Source of the DNA: Clostridia bacterium
GTDB lineage: Bacteria > Bacillota > Clostridia > Christensenellales > CAG-138
DNA: 36,880 nt
Direction: 5' to 3'
Assembly: GCA_030527115.1 (NCBI GenBank)
Contig: JAUNBM010000018.1
Coordinates: forward strand, 1 to 36,880
Shown: piece by piece, positions 23,346-31,409 of the stretch
How the letters are laid out: the number at the start of each line of letters is the position of its first letter
How positions within the stretch are numbered: the first letter of the stretch is position 1
Program-made: the position numbers and the translations under genes
Notes under the pieces: model-generated
What the model was told of the DNA's origin: nothing
Database searches by the model: none
The model's input: only the letters and a program-made list of their open reading frames with translations

Positions 23346-24569
23346 TTATTCCGCTCCCTTGATAGCTTTAATCAAATCCTTGCGCAAAAACGCGCCTATG
23401 GCAACCGCCTCGCCGATGAAGTTGGCGGCAATAAAGAGACCCAACATCAACCAGGGCGGGGGCGTACCGCTGACGAGCCAGACCGCCGCCGCACCCGCAA
23501 CCGCTCCGATAAGCGACAACGCGAACATCTCCGCAAAGCTTGCGGCAAAGATGCTCCCCTTTGGAAGTCCCAAAAGCTGTTGCAAAGCCAATTCACGCTC
23601 GCGTTGCTTGAGTATCAGGTGGCTTATGACGAGCCCCAATACGAGGGTGAGCGCAACAATCAGCCTTATACACAGACCGAATGTGCGCTGGTTTTGCCGT
23701 AAGCCCTCCACCGTTTGCATGAGCCCGTCGTCGTATATAGTCAGCGCATACGGATAGGTTTCATAAACCGGCGACGCATCCCAATCGACGGGAGTCCCTT
23801 TCGGGTCGGGCTCCACAAAAAACCGAGAGGCGATCACGTCCCAAAACTCGTCGATCTTGAAGTTGTCGACTATGGTTGCGGACACGCTGTCGGCATAAAC
23901 CCCGCCGCTCACCGCCATGCTCTGTTCCAGCGCATACGACCACGGCAGATACACTATTTTAGACTCCGCGCCCAGATAGGTTCCGGCAACTTCAAGTTCA
24001 ATTTCTGAGGTTATACTGGAATTATACCGCCCCACGACCTTGAGGGAGATACTGCTCTCCCCCTCCGGGCAAAGCTGTTCATACAGCTCTATAGGCAACA
24101 GGCAGACGGCGGATTTTGAGGCGAGAACATCTTCGCCAAAACCCGAAAACCAGTTTACGACAACGCCCTCCTCGGCGCGAAACGATCTGTCGGCTCCAAG
24201 GTCGGCCAGCCCAACAAGGGGAATGGAGTCTTCAAAAAGTTCGCCCTTCAGCCTTATCTTTGCGCTGGCGTCGGTTATATAGGTTTGAAAAATTGCGTCA
24301 TATTCGCCCTGCGGGAAGGCCTCGTCCTTGAAAAAGAGGCGCACAACCCAGCCCGCCAAGTCCAGCGAATCGCTTTGCGCGCCCGTAAGGTCGGGTACCG
24401 CGCAGGTCACCGTCTTTTGGCGGTACACCGCTTCGATCTCGCGATCCATTCTTGCTTCTCCCGCATTCAGCCCGCATATCAGCACCGAAAGAACGAGGCT
24501 GGCGGCGATAACGCCAAGGCAAACTGCGCGGCGGCCTTTGATTTGGCGAACAAGAAACGGTACCTTCAT
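23346..24569 (-). CDS. FtsX-like ABC transporter permease (second permease)
   Basis: This 407-residue membrane protein has one N-terminal helix (about 16-35), a large extracytoplasmic domain, and three C-terminal helices (about 300-325, 340-365 and 370-395), the MacB/FtsX layout. I place the start at 24569 because it overlaps the preceding stop (TGATG), GGGAG lies ~10 bases upstream, and MKVPFLVRQIKGRR is a typical cytosolic start; the open frame runs 32 codons further. It probably pairs with the 707-residue permease and the ATPase to export or extract a lipid, peptide or drug, or to sense one. No two-component system is adjacent. Confidence 0.85.
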   Translation of the reverse strand: MKVPFLVRQIKGRRAVCLGVIAASLVLSVLICGLNAGEARMDREIEAVYRQKTVTCAVPDLTGAQSDSLDLAGWVVRLFFKDEAFPQGEYDAIFQTYITDASAKIRLKGELFEDSIPLVGLADLGADRSFRAEEGVVVNWFSGFGEDVLASKSAVCLLPIELYEQLCPEGESSISLKVVGRYNSSITSEIELEVAGTYLGAESKIVYLPWSYALEQSMAVSGGVYADSVSATIVDNFKIDEFWDVIASRFFVEPDPKGTPVDWDASPVYETYPYALTIYDDGLMQTVEGLRQNQRTFGLCIRLIVALTLVLGLVISHLILKQRERELALQQLLGLPKGSIFAASFAEMFALSLIGAVAGAAAVWLVSGTPPPWLMLGLFIAANFIGEAVAIGAFLRKDLIKAIKGAE

Positions 24570-26692
24570 CAGCGCGCTCTCCCGAAGAATTTTTTGAGGC
24601 CCTGCGTCATGCACGCCGTAGTTATAATAAGCGCTATCGTAAGGCAAAGCAGTTGTATTCCGCAAAGGGCGAGGAAAATCTCAATCGAGCCGGAGATTGA
24701 CACGGCAATGCCTGCGGCTTCCCCGATTGTTCCTATAACGGTATTTAGGAGGAAAAGCCCCAGTATTCCGCCAAGTATAACGCCAAAAAGATAGATTCCT
24801 GCGCCGCTGCACATCATGAAAGAGCGTATCTTTCCGTTTGGAACGCCCAGCGACCACATCCGTCGAAGCTCCTTGCGCTGTTGCAACGGGAACAGGAGGA
24901 TATACAAAAGCATAAGGGCAATCCAGGCGGCAACTCCGATGATTATTACCTTAGTCGACACCGAAAAATAGCTGTTCAAGCTTTCCTGCATCTCGGCATA
25001 GCCCTGATCATAGTAGACGAAAAGACCGCTCAGCCCGTTTTCCTCAAGAAGCGCGTCCATTTCAGCCTGCATACCGTTTTCCAGGGCGATGGATTTGAAT
25101 ATTCCTTCCTCAGGCGACAGCGTCGCACAGGTCACCGCCTGCTCAGGGACAAATATCGTATTCGGGGTGAAGGAATACTCCGTTTCCGACCATTCGTTCT
25201 TCTGCCGGTACAGCCCGACAATTTCATAGTCCTCAGCCACCGAAGCAAAGCCAAGATCGGTGGAATAGGTGAAAGCGGAGGGATTGGAGGTTCTTACCAC
25301 GGCAAAAGAATCGATGTTATCGTCCTTGCCATAGAAGCGAAGCGAAATCTTATCCCCGATGGAAACGCCGTTTGCCGCCGCAAGGGTTTCCGAGATAACG
25401 CAAACCTTGCTCCCCTTTTCGTATTCCTGCATTGTGAAACTGCGCCCCTCGCTGATTAGCGCATCCTCTATTGCAAAAGCCGCAACAGCCCTAAGATTTT
25501 GCGTGGTAATTATTGGGAAGGCATGGTTGTTGACCTCGATGCTATGCTTTGCCCTCTGCCAAAGCTCGTCCTCGGTTGAATTTAAAAAGTCTGCCGCCGA
25601 GCCTTCGAGCTTCACTATACTTGCCTGCGCGAACCTTTCAACATATTCTTCGGCGGAGGCGCTTCCCACGGCAAGCCAAACTTCCTGGGCACCGACCTGA
25701 CCGGCCGACACCAGCGGGTTTGTTACGACCGTTATCCGGCTGGCGTTTATCGCATCGAGATCGGATTGGGACAGATAGACTCCGGAGCCGTTCTCAACCT
25801 CCAGCAGGGCTATATCCATGTGTTCCGGCCCTTCGTCCTCGCTGAAAAAGTATTGTTGCTCGCGCAAGTCGGCTATCTCCTCCTCGGACAGCATCCGGAT
25901 GTTGGACAGGTCAAAATCGTAGACGGACTGAACATCGGCAAACAGAAGGCTGACTAACCCGCGGCGCAAGTCCCAGTCCATATCTTCGTACTGCATACTG
26001 TAAACCAGATAGCGTTCGCCCACCTGCAGATTTAAGGTCTCCAGCTCGGCCAAGTCGCTTACGCGGAGGTCTATATAGACGGTTCTTCCGGTGGGATCGT
26101 GATAGCCCTCGTGTAGCCCCAGAACGTTTTTAATCGTTCCTTTAAGTTCGCAAAGCAAGCCGTAGGCGGAAGGGTCAAAGGAGTCGAACCCCTCAATAGG
26201 CTCGATATAATACCCGGCTTCGCCAATGGATTGCAACTCGACTTCGAGCAACGCACAGTTGTATGGACTTAATTCGGAAACCAAAGAAAAGAGGCTTGCA
26301 TTCCCGCCACCTATCCCCAAACCCGTCCCCACATAATTTATAGGGCTTATGGACGGGCAGTAACCGGAGATCAGCCCTTGATGATAGACGCTCTTGACGA
26401 TGCCCCTTGAATTCTCGTTCAGGGAGTCCAGGAACGCTTGAACCTTAGGGGGCTGTGCCGAGGAGTAGGACGTGCCCATTACCTCGCCGTCCTCGTCATA
26501 AACATCGCTCGTTTTATAGACGCTCGTGGTGAGGGCAACGGTGGCGAAATCCCGCTCCAAACTCTCCTGAGTTCGCAAAGCGGCAACATACTGCCCAACG
26601 CTTACGCAGAGCAGGGCGCTCGCAAGCATTATCAAAACAGTTCCCAACAATGTTTTTGCAGGTCTGCGAAAGAGCTGTCTTAGCGGATACAT
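24569..26692 (-). CDS. FtsX-like ABC transporter permease (first permease)
   Basis: This 707-residue membrane protein starts with MYPLRQLFRRPAKTLLGTVL, a common opening of clostridial FtsX-like permeases, followed by a helix near 14-36. A large external domain of ~540 residues follows, then three C-terminal helices (about 580-605, 630-655 and 665-695). GAGGTG precedes the ATG. It is the first gene of a three-gene operon (permease, permease, ATPase) with its own promoter at 26729-26757. The substrate is unknown. Confidence 0.88.
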   Translation of the reverse strand: MYPLRQLFRRPAKTLLGTVLIMLASALLCVSVGQYVAALRTQESLERDFATVALTTSVYKTSDVYDEDGEVMGTSYSSAQPPKVQAFLDSLNENSRGIVKSVYHQGLISGYCPSISPINYVGTGLGIGGGNASLFSLVSELSPYNCALLEVELQSIGEAGYYIEPIEGFDSFDPSAYGLLCELKGTIKNVLGLHEGYHDPTGRTVYIDLRVSDLAELETLNLQVGERYLVYSMQYEDMDWDLRRGLVSLLFADVQSVYDFDLSNIRMLSEEEIADLREQQYFFSEDEGPEHMDIALLEVENGSGVYLSQSDLDAINASRITVVTNPLVSAGQVGAQEVWLAVGSASAEEYVERFAQASIVKLEGSAADFLNSTEDELWQRAKHSIEVNNHAFPIITTQNLRAVAAFAIEDALISEGRSFTMQEYEKGSKVCVISETLAAANGVSIGDKISLRFYGKDDNIDSFAVVRTSNPSAFTYSTDLGFASVAEDYEIVGLYRQKNEWSETEYSFTPNTIFVPEQAVTCATLSPEEGIFKSIALENGMQAEMDALLEENGLSGLFVYYDQGYAEMQESLNSYFSVSTKVIIIGVAAWIALMLLYILLFPLQQRKELRRMWSLGVPNGKIRSFMMCSGAGIYLFGVILGGILGLFLLNTVIGTIGEAAGIAVSISGSIEIFLALCGIQLLCLTIALIITTACMTQGLKKFFGRAR

Positions 26693-26728
26693 CGGCAGGT
26701 CACCTCAAGAATTTTTTAAGCTTTTTTG

Positions 26729-26757
26729 AGTATAGCACAGGTTGTTTTACAATGCAA
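26729..26757 (-). promoter_or_regulatory. promoter of the ABC transporter operon
   Basis: On the minus strand TTGCAT (26757-26752), a 17-bp spacer and TATACT (26734-26729), about 37 bp before the first permease's ATG. Confidence 0.7.
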
Positions 26758-26759
26758 GC

Positions 26760-27040
26760 GTCCAAAGCCCCATGTAGATGACAGGCTTTTTTCAAAAATC
26801 CGCCGGCACGCCCTCCCCTCCCGCTCCGAAAAATCCCGGAAAAGCCCCAAATTACTGGATATTTGCCAAAATATGGTGCAAAAATCGGACGCAAAAACAA
26901 GTAAGCTCAAAATGCCGTACCCTTAATTGTGTTATATACCTGTCGAATTTGTTTCCATCATTTCACAATTAGTGATTGCAGATTTACGGCTCGGCCTTCG
27001 AGTTTTACATGGGCGGTATGGCGCTTGTGCTATGAGATTC
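26760..27040. other. intergenic region without a recognisable gene
   Basis: About 280 bp between the ABC operon promoter and the rubrerythrin terminator. Short open frames on both strands have no ribosome binding site or family resemblance. I see no strong inverted repeat. Confidence 0.5.
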
Positions 27041-27077
27041 AAAACCGCCGTGACTGAAATAGCGCCACGGCGGTTTT
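27041..27077. terminator. bidirectional terminator, serving the rubrerythrin gene
   Basis: AAAACCGCCGTG (27041-27052) pairs perfectly with CACGGCGGTTTT (27066-27077) around a 13-nt loop. The stem begins 26 bp after the rubrerythrin stop on the minus strand. A-tracts and T-tracts on both sides allow it to work in either direction. Confidence 0.85.
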
Positions 27078-27103
27078 ATTATTGCCCTGTTTTTTCGAGA
27101 AAA

Positions 27104-27646
27104 TTATCCGAAATAGCGCTTCAGAAGTCCCTCAAACGCCTTTCCGTGCCTCGCTTCGTCCCTCGCCATCTCATGAACGGTATCGTGAATAGCATCGAGA
27201 TTCAGCTCCTTGGCGCGCTTGGCAAGGTCAAACTTGCCCATGGTCGCTCCATTTTCCGCGTCGATGCGCAATTCGAGATTCTTCTTGGTGCTGTTGGTTA
27301 CCACCTCGCCCAAAAGCTCGGCAAACTTCGCGGCGTGTTCCGCCTCCTCATAGGCGGCCTTTTCCCAGTACAAGCCGATCTCCGGATAGCCCTCGCGATG
27401 CGCAACCCTCGCCATAGCCAGATACATTCCAACCTCGGTGCATTCGCCCTCAAAATTCGCTCTCAAGTCGCAGATAATGTCCTCGCGCGCGCCCTGCGCC
27501 ACGCCGACAACATGCTCCGCCGCCCAGGTGCGCTCCGACTCCTGCAAAACAAACTTGTCGGCAGGAACCTTGCAAACCGGACACTTCTCCGGAGGAGTAT
27601 CTCCCTCATGAATGTAACCACAAACTGAACAAACCCATTTTTTCAT
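27104..27646 (-). CDS. reverse rubrerythrin (rubredoxin domain first), NADH peroxidase component
   Basis: This cytosolic non-haem iron protein reduces hydrogen peroxide, and in some clostridia oxygen, with electrons from NADH-dependent reductases. The 180-residue protein has an N-terminal rubredoxin-like site (Cys6, Cys9, Cys22, Cys25) and a C-terminal four-helix diiron domain with EEAEHAAKF and DEARHGKAF motifs. Domain order is the reverse of classical rubrerythrin. AAAGGAG precedes the ATG. A full-consensus promoter and a possible metal-regulator operator lie upstream, and a strong terminator follows. Confidence 0.95.
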   Translation of the reverse strand: MKKWVCSVCGYIHEGDTPPEKCPVCKVPADKFVLQESERTWAAEHVVGVAQGAREDIICDLRANFEGECTEVGMYLAMARVAHREGYPEIGLYWEKAAYEEAEHAAKFAELLGEVVTNSTKKNLELRIDAENGATMGKFDLAKRAKELNLDAIHDTVHEMARDEARHGKAFEGLLKRYFG

Positions 27647-27663
27647 CGTTTTTCTCCTTTATT

Positions 27664-27680
27664 GATAATAATTATTGTTA
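27664..27680. promoter_or_regulatory. possible PerR/Fur-type operator before the rubrerythrin gene
   Basis: GATAATAATTATTGTTA is an AT-rich imperfect palindrome (ATAATAA/TTATTGT, one mismatch) in the leader just downstream of the -10. It resembles PerR and Fur boxes, and PerR is known to repress reverse rubrerythrins in Clostridium. Which regulator binds is inference. Confidence 0.45.
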
Positions 27681-27688
27681 CTGATAGA

Positions 27689-27717
27689 ATTATAACAGTC
27701 CTTTCGCCGCTTGTCAA
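27689..27717 (-). promoter_or_regulatory. consensus promoter of the rubrerythrin gene
   Basis: On the minus strand TTGACA (27717-27712), a 17-bp spacer and TATAAT (27694-27689), a perfect sigma-A match, implying high expression when not repressed. Confidence 0.9.
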
Positions 27718-27751
27718 CAGGTTTTTACAAAAAAGTGGAAAATTTTTTCAG

Positions 27752-30127
27752 CTAATGGCGGCTGAGTTTTCCGAGGCGGCGAAGTCCCTCCCGCTCGAGT
27801 TCCGTGGCGATTGAGAGTTCATATTCGTTGGACGCAAGCGACTTTGCCTTTGCAATGCTGTTGGAAAAATCTTCCGCCGCCTGCTTTGCGCTTCGCAAGC
27901 GCATTGCCCCGTACTTGATGCTTTCCACAAGTCCGTTTGCTAAGAAATCGGCTTCGGCGCACCGGAATGCAAACTCGCCGTAATAGCAGAAGTCGAGGTA
28001 GCGGTTGTGAAGCTCGCGCCAATCGTGTTCGTTGGTAGGCTCGTTTAGAAACTGGCTGGCTTCGATTTCCAGCTCCGAGAACAGTTCACGCGACATAGCC
28101 AGTTCAGAATCGACGGGCTTTCGTCTGCCCTTGCCGTGTATGCAGTCGAAAAAGCGGTCATAATCGACCCAGAGCGCCGGCCGGACGCCAAAGGTCTTGA
28201 AGGAGGGATCCTTCCCGTGCGTATCAACCCGCCCGTCGCTACGGGCAAAGCGAACGTTTCCGCTGTCCCCATTCGCGTCTCGAAGCCACCACGGGCTGTA
28301 TCCGGACTTGCCGCGGCTAAGCCCTTGAATTTGCGCGAATGCCGTTCCTTGCGCCTGCCGCTCCGATTCCGGCATAAACTGCGCCTCCTCGCCCGAAAGG
28401 ATGAATAGGCTGTCGTCATCCCCGCATATCAGGCAGGAGCGCTCCTGATCGGAAAAGGCGTTTTGAATAAAACTATGATTTAGCGTGCGGCATATCAGAG
28501 AGTGTTTCCACTGGCTCGAACCTTTATCGGAGTATGGCAGGCAAAAGAGCAACTTGTGGCTGACCAAAAGCGCCTTTCCGTTAAGGCAATCAATAAGCCG
28601 CCATTCGATTGGCTCTTGAGCATATTCCTTTCTCCCGAACTGCGCGCAACTTCCGAACAGGAGACGGTCGGCTTCTAAGCCCTCGCGGTTGCGCGCCACC
28701 ACCGCCTGCCGAACAGCTCTTATATCGGTTTCGAGGCTTTCAAGCTCCTCTAACGCCGTTTTGCGCTTTTTGAACCTCAAGCCGCCGTCAAGCGAGGTTA
28801 AAAGCTCCTGCTTTTTGGACTTGAGTTCCTCGATGCGCTTATCATCGGCCTGGTTGTCGGCTCTAAGCTTTTCCCTCCGCTTTTCCGCTTCGAGAGCAAC
28901 CGCGCGCACTTCCTTGGCGCGCATGGCGCACAGCTCGGCTTTTGCAGTCTCGTTCAACCCGTTAAACACGTTTTCCAGTCGAAGAAAGTCGGCTTCGCTT
29001 TCGGCGTTTTGAAACTCAACCATGGCTTCGGCTACCGCGCTTTCACGCTTTTTCAGCAGGGCTCTGGAGCGGATTCTAAGATTTAAAACATTGAGTCTGT
29101 CGCGAAGCTTTTCATCAGCAAGCCGGAGCGCCTGCCGGAAATCCTCATCATCATCGAGCGGCTCGTCAAGCGTTGCAAGCTCCGCCTCGCTCATAAGTCC
29201 ATGCTTTTTTAACAGCTTGGAAACATAGTAGCCGGAGCTTTGCGCCTTTTCCTCCAACTTTTCGGGCGCGGCAACTGCGGCGGAAGATAGGGCTTGGAGC
29301 CTTTGATTCAGCTCCGGGAAAAAGCTGATTCGCTCCATATCGAGAGCCGGCAAAAGCGCAAGCTCATCGGGGAGATCCTCCGGTTCAACATCCCGATAGC
29401 AGAGAATTAAATCCTTTGGTTGCCCGCCCTTACCATATTCAAGGAGCTGATTGACCGCGCTCAGAAGAGCTACAGAACCAAAGCGAACCTCATCCGTTCC
29501 AACGGCAATCATAGCGCGGCACGAGGCTATCGCCGCAAACTCGGCCGCCGCCCTGTTCTCCTTATCTTCGGGGAAATACAGGCAGGTCATCGAGGTTTTT
29601 TGAAGCTGTTCGCACAGCTCCTCCGCATACCTGCGGCTTCGCTTGCCGCCATCGGAGACTATGTATATGTCGCAGGGCGGCTGTCGCTTCGCGATATCGA
29701 GCAACCGCCTTTGTTCAAAGTCTATTTCTTTTATTAACTCAAGATAAGATGAACGTCTGCTCCTGTTTGATTCCGCCGAGAGACAGCTCTTTACATCCTC
29801 ATCCTCCAAAAAGGGCAGTTTATGAAGTGTAGTCACGTTTGGAACTCCGTCTGAAACTAAACGCACGCCATAGCGGCTTAAAGCGCGTAAGAGATGCGCT
29901 TCGGGATCGTTTGGGAGAAGTTGTAAAAGCTTTTGCGCCGCAAGGGAGGCCTTGATAAAAGCCGAATTTCTCAAAAACCTGATTGCGCGGCTGTAGATAA
30001 GCTGAGTTTTTTCATCGGCATATACTACCTTGGGTTGATATATCCCGCAATCGGGGCAATAGAACAGCTCGCCCGCCCCATTCTCGCTGACATTTTTGCC
30101 GCAATACCTGCATTCAAAAGAATCCAT
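27752..30127 (-). CDS. zinc-ribbon, TIR-like, coiled-coil and DUF6273-like multidomain protein
   Basis: This 791-residue protein has no signal peptide or membrane helix. In order: a zinc ribbon (Cys6, 9, 24, 27); a helical TPR-like stretch (40-140); a TIR-like alpha/beta domain (about 152-275, opening CDIYIVSDG, like the FISY strand of TIR); a long charged, probably coiled-coil part (330-485); and a domain at about 490-655 with FGSCAQFG, PIEWRLID, WWLRDANG and FGVRPALWV, matching the DUF6273 pattern (a C-type-lectin/FGE-like fold). A helical tail ends it. The usual Glu of NAD-cleaving TIR domains is not evident (SVALLSAVNQLLE), so catalysis is doubtful. The function is unknown; a signalling scaffold is possible. 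AGGAGGGAG precedes the ATG. Confidence 0.8.
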   Translation of the reverse strand: MDSFECRYCGKNVSENGAGELFYCPDCGIYQPKVVYADEKTQLIYSRAIRFLRNSAFIKASLAAQKLLQLLPNDPEAHLLRALSRYGVRLVSDGVPNVTTLHKLPFLEDEDVKSCLSAESNRSRRSSYLELIKEIDFEQRRLLDIAKRQPPCDIYIVSDGGKRSRRYAEELCEQLQKTSMTCLYFPEDKENRAAAEFAAIASCRAMIAVGTDEVRFGSVALLSAVNQLLEYGKGGQPKDLILCYRDVEPEDLPDELALLPALDMERISFFPELNQRLQALSSAAVAAPEKLEEKAQSSGYYVSKLLKKHGLMSEAELATLDEPLDDDEDFRQALRLADEKLRDRLNVLNLRIRSRALLKKRESAVAEAMVEFQNAESEADFLRLENVFNGLNETAKAELCAMRAKEVRAVALEAEKRREKLRADNQADDKRIEELKSKKQELLTSLDGGLRFKKRKTALEELESLETDIRAVRQAVVARNREGLEADRLLFGSCAQFGRKEYAQEPIEWRLIDCLNGKALLVSHKLLFCLPYSDKGSSQWKHSLICRTLNHSFIQNAFSDQERSCLICGDDDSLFILSGEEAQFMPESERQAQGTAFAQIQGLSRGKSGYSPWWLRDANGDSGNVRFARSDGRVDTHGKDPSFKTFGVRPALWVDYDRFFDCIHGKGRRKPVDSELAMSRELFSELEIEASQFLNEPTNEHDWRELHNRYLDFCYYGEFAFRCAEADFLANGLVESIKYGAMRLRSAKQAAEDFSNSIAKAKSLASNEYELSIATELEREGLRRLGKLSRH

Positions 30128-30146
30128 ATTATCTCCCTCCTATATG

Positions 30147-30175
30147 ATTATAAGTCAATTTTACTAACAGGTCAA
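30147..30175 (-). promoter_or_regulatory. promoter of the TIR-like/DUF6273 gene
   Basis: On the minus strand TTGACC (30175-30170), a 17-bp spacer and TATAAT (30152-30147), about 20 bp before the ATG, with AGGAGGGAG between. Confidence 0.8.
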
Positions 30176-30186
30176 CACAAAAAGGC

Positions 30187-30215
30187 TTGTAATTGATTCG
30201 AGTTCGCGGTAAAAT
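30187..30215 (+). promoter_or_regulatory. promoter of the metallo-beta-lactamase-fold lipoprotein gene
   Basis: TTGTAA (30187-30192), a 17-bp spacer and TAAAAT (30210-30215). The ATG at 30222 is six bases after the -10, where transcription should begin, and no Shine-Dalgarno site is present, so the mRNA may be leaderless. Confidence 0.65.
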
Positions 30216-30221
30216 ACAGGT

Positions 30222-31160
30222 ATGAAAAGACTGCTACTAATTCTTGTTTCCATGCTGTTGCTCGTTGGCTGTTCGCTCGTAGACGAGGTCATAAACGAGC
30301 TGTATCCCACCTCCTCCGAGCCGCCTGCCGCATCAGTTTCTCCCGATTCCGTGGCGGAGACGGCCGTTCCTACCGCTCACGCCTTGGAAGTTACGGGTGA
30401 GCTTACCGTTTACATTATCGACGTGGGGCAGGGGGATTCCATTCTGTTGCAGTCTCCAAACGGGAAGACCATGCTCGTTGACGCAGGGACGAGCGATTCT
30501 TACGAGAGTATTTCCACTCTCATTTCCGAGCTGGGGATTCAGCGCCTGGATGTGGTTGTTGCCACCCATCCCCATGCCGATCATATCGGCTGTATGGACA
30601 AAATAATCGAGAATTATGAAATCGGCGCTTTTTACATGACGGATTTTGTATCGACCAGCAAAACCTATGAGCGCATGATAACGGCGCTGGAAAACGCCGA
30701 TATGCCCGTATATCAAACCACGAGCAATACCGTGATTAGCTGGGACGATTCCGTTAATATCAAGGTTCTCTCCCCGATTGACGGACAGAGCTATGACGAT
30801 TCCAACAACTCCAGCATAGTTATGAAGGTCAGCTTCGGCTCCTCCTCCATTCTGCTCACGGGCGACGCTGAATCCGACACGGAAAGCCGTATGCGCGAAT
30901 TTTGGACTTCTTCGGACTTGCAGGCGACGGTTCTCAAGCTGGGTCATCACGGTTCCTCCACCAGCACCAGCTCCGGCTTTTTAACGGCGGTAAATCCGGC
31001 CATCGCAGTTTGCTCACTCGGGGCAGACAACTCTTACGGGCATCCGCACGACGAGACGCTCGCCCTGCTTTCGGAGCGTGGCATTCCCTTGTATCGCACC
31101 GACGAGCTGGGAACAATAAAAATCATCCTTGACGGGAGCGTTGCAAGCGTGTTAGAATGA
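30222..31160 (+). CDS. metallo-beta-lactamase-fold lipoprotein related to the ComEC hydrolase domain
   Basis: This 312-residue secreted lipoprotein has a signal peptide ending in the lipobox LLVGC (Cys17) and a Ser/Pro/Ala-rich linker to about residue 58. The hydrolase domain starts at YIIDVGQGDSILL, with metal motif THPHADH (115-121), TGDAE and GHHGSSTS further on: the pattern of the C-terminal domain of ComEC. In ComEC that domain is thought to degrade one DNA strand; stand-alone lipoprotein versions are common in Clostridia with unproven roles. It acts outside the membrane. Its last codons overlap the promoter of the pheST T-box. Confidence 0.88.
   Translation: MKRLLLILVSMLLLVGCSLVDEVINELYPTSSEPPAASVSPDSVAETAVPTAHALEVTGELTVYIIDVGQGDSILLQSPNGKTMLVDAGTSDSYESISTLISELGIQRLDVVVATHPHADHIGCMDKIIENYEIGAFYMTDFVSTSKTYERMITALENADMPVYQTTSNTVISWDDSVNIKVLSPIDGQSYDDSNNSSIVMKVSFGSSSILLTGDAESDTESRMREFWTSSDLQATVLKLGHHGSSTSTSSGFLTAVNPAIAVCSLGADNSYGHPHDETLALLSERGIPLYRTDELGTIKIILDGSVASVLE
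31129..31158 (+). promoter_or_regulatory. putative promoter of the pheST T-box transcript
   Basis: TTGACG (31129-31134), an 18-bp spacer and TAGAAT (31153-31158). It lies inside the end of the lipoprotein gene, whose TGA stop is at 31158-31160, and would start RNA just before stem I of the T-box. Confidence 0.6.
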
Positions 31161-31164
31161 CGCT

Positions 31165-31395
31165 GTTAAACGCTAAGAACGGGAAAAGCGCAGTCCGATT
31201 CCAAAGCGAGTTTCGGCAGGTGGGAGCGAAATGTTGAGGTTGCGCGCAAGTTCGCCCGGGAGCGGCGGGAGTGAAACAACAGTAGTTTCCGACGGGTATG
31301 CCCGTTAAAGCTTAATGAGGTCGCGTCAGCGACGAATCAGGGTGGTACCACGGCACGCTTCGTCCCTTTAATTTGGGATGAGCGTGATTTATTAT
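31165..31395 (+). ncRNA. T-box riboswitch leader of pheST
   Basis: The T-box sequence GGTGGTACCACG (31341-31352) sits in the antiterminator, where GACGAA (31331-31336) pairs with TTCGTC (31359-31364). The competing terminator pairs CACGCT and CGTCCC (31354-31366, one bulged T) with GGGATG and AGCGTG (31375-31386), followed by ATTTATTATATT. Upstream, the GGTGGGAGC segment fits the upper part of stem I, and ACGGGT/GCCCGT forms stem III. The likely specifier is TTC (31251-31253), a Phe codon that agrees with the downstream genes. Uncharged tRNA-Phe should promote readthrough. Confidence 0.93.
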
Positions 31396-31409
31396 ATTAG
31401 GAGGAAGAA

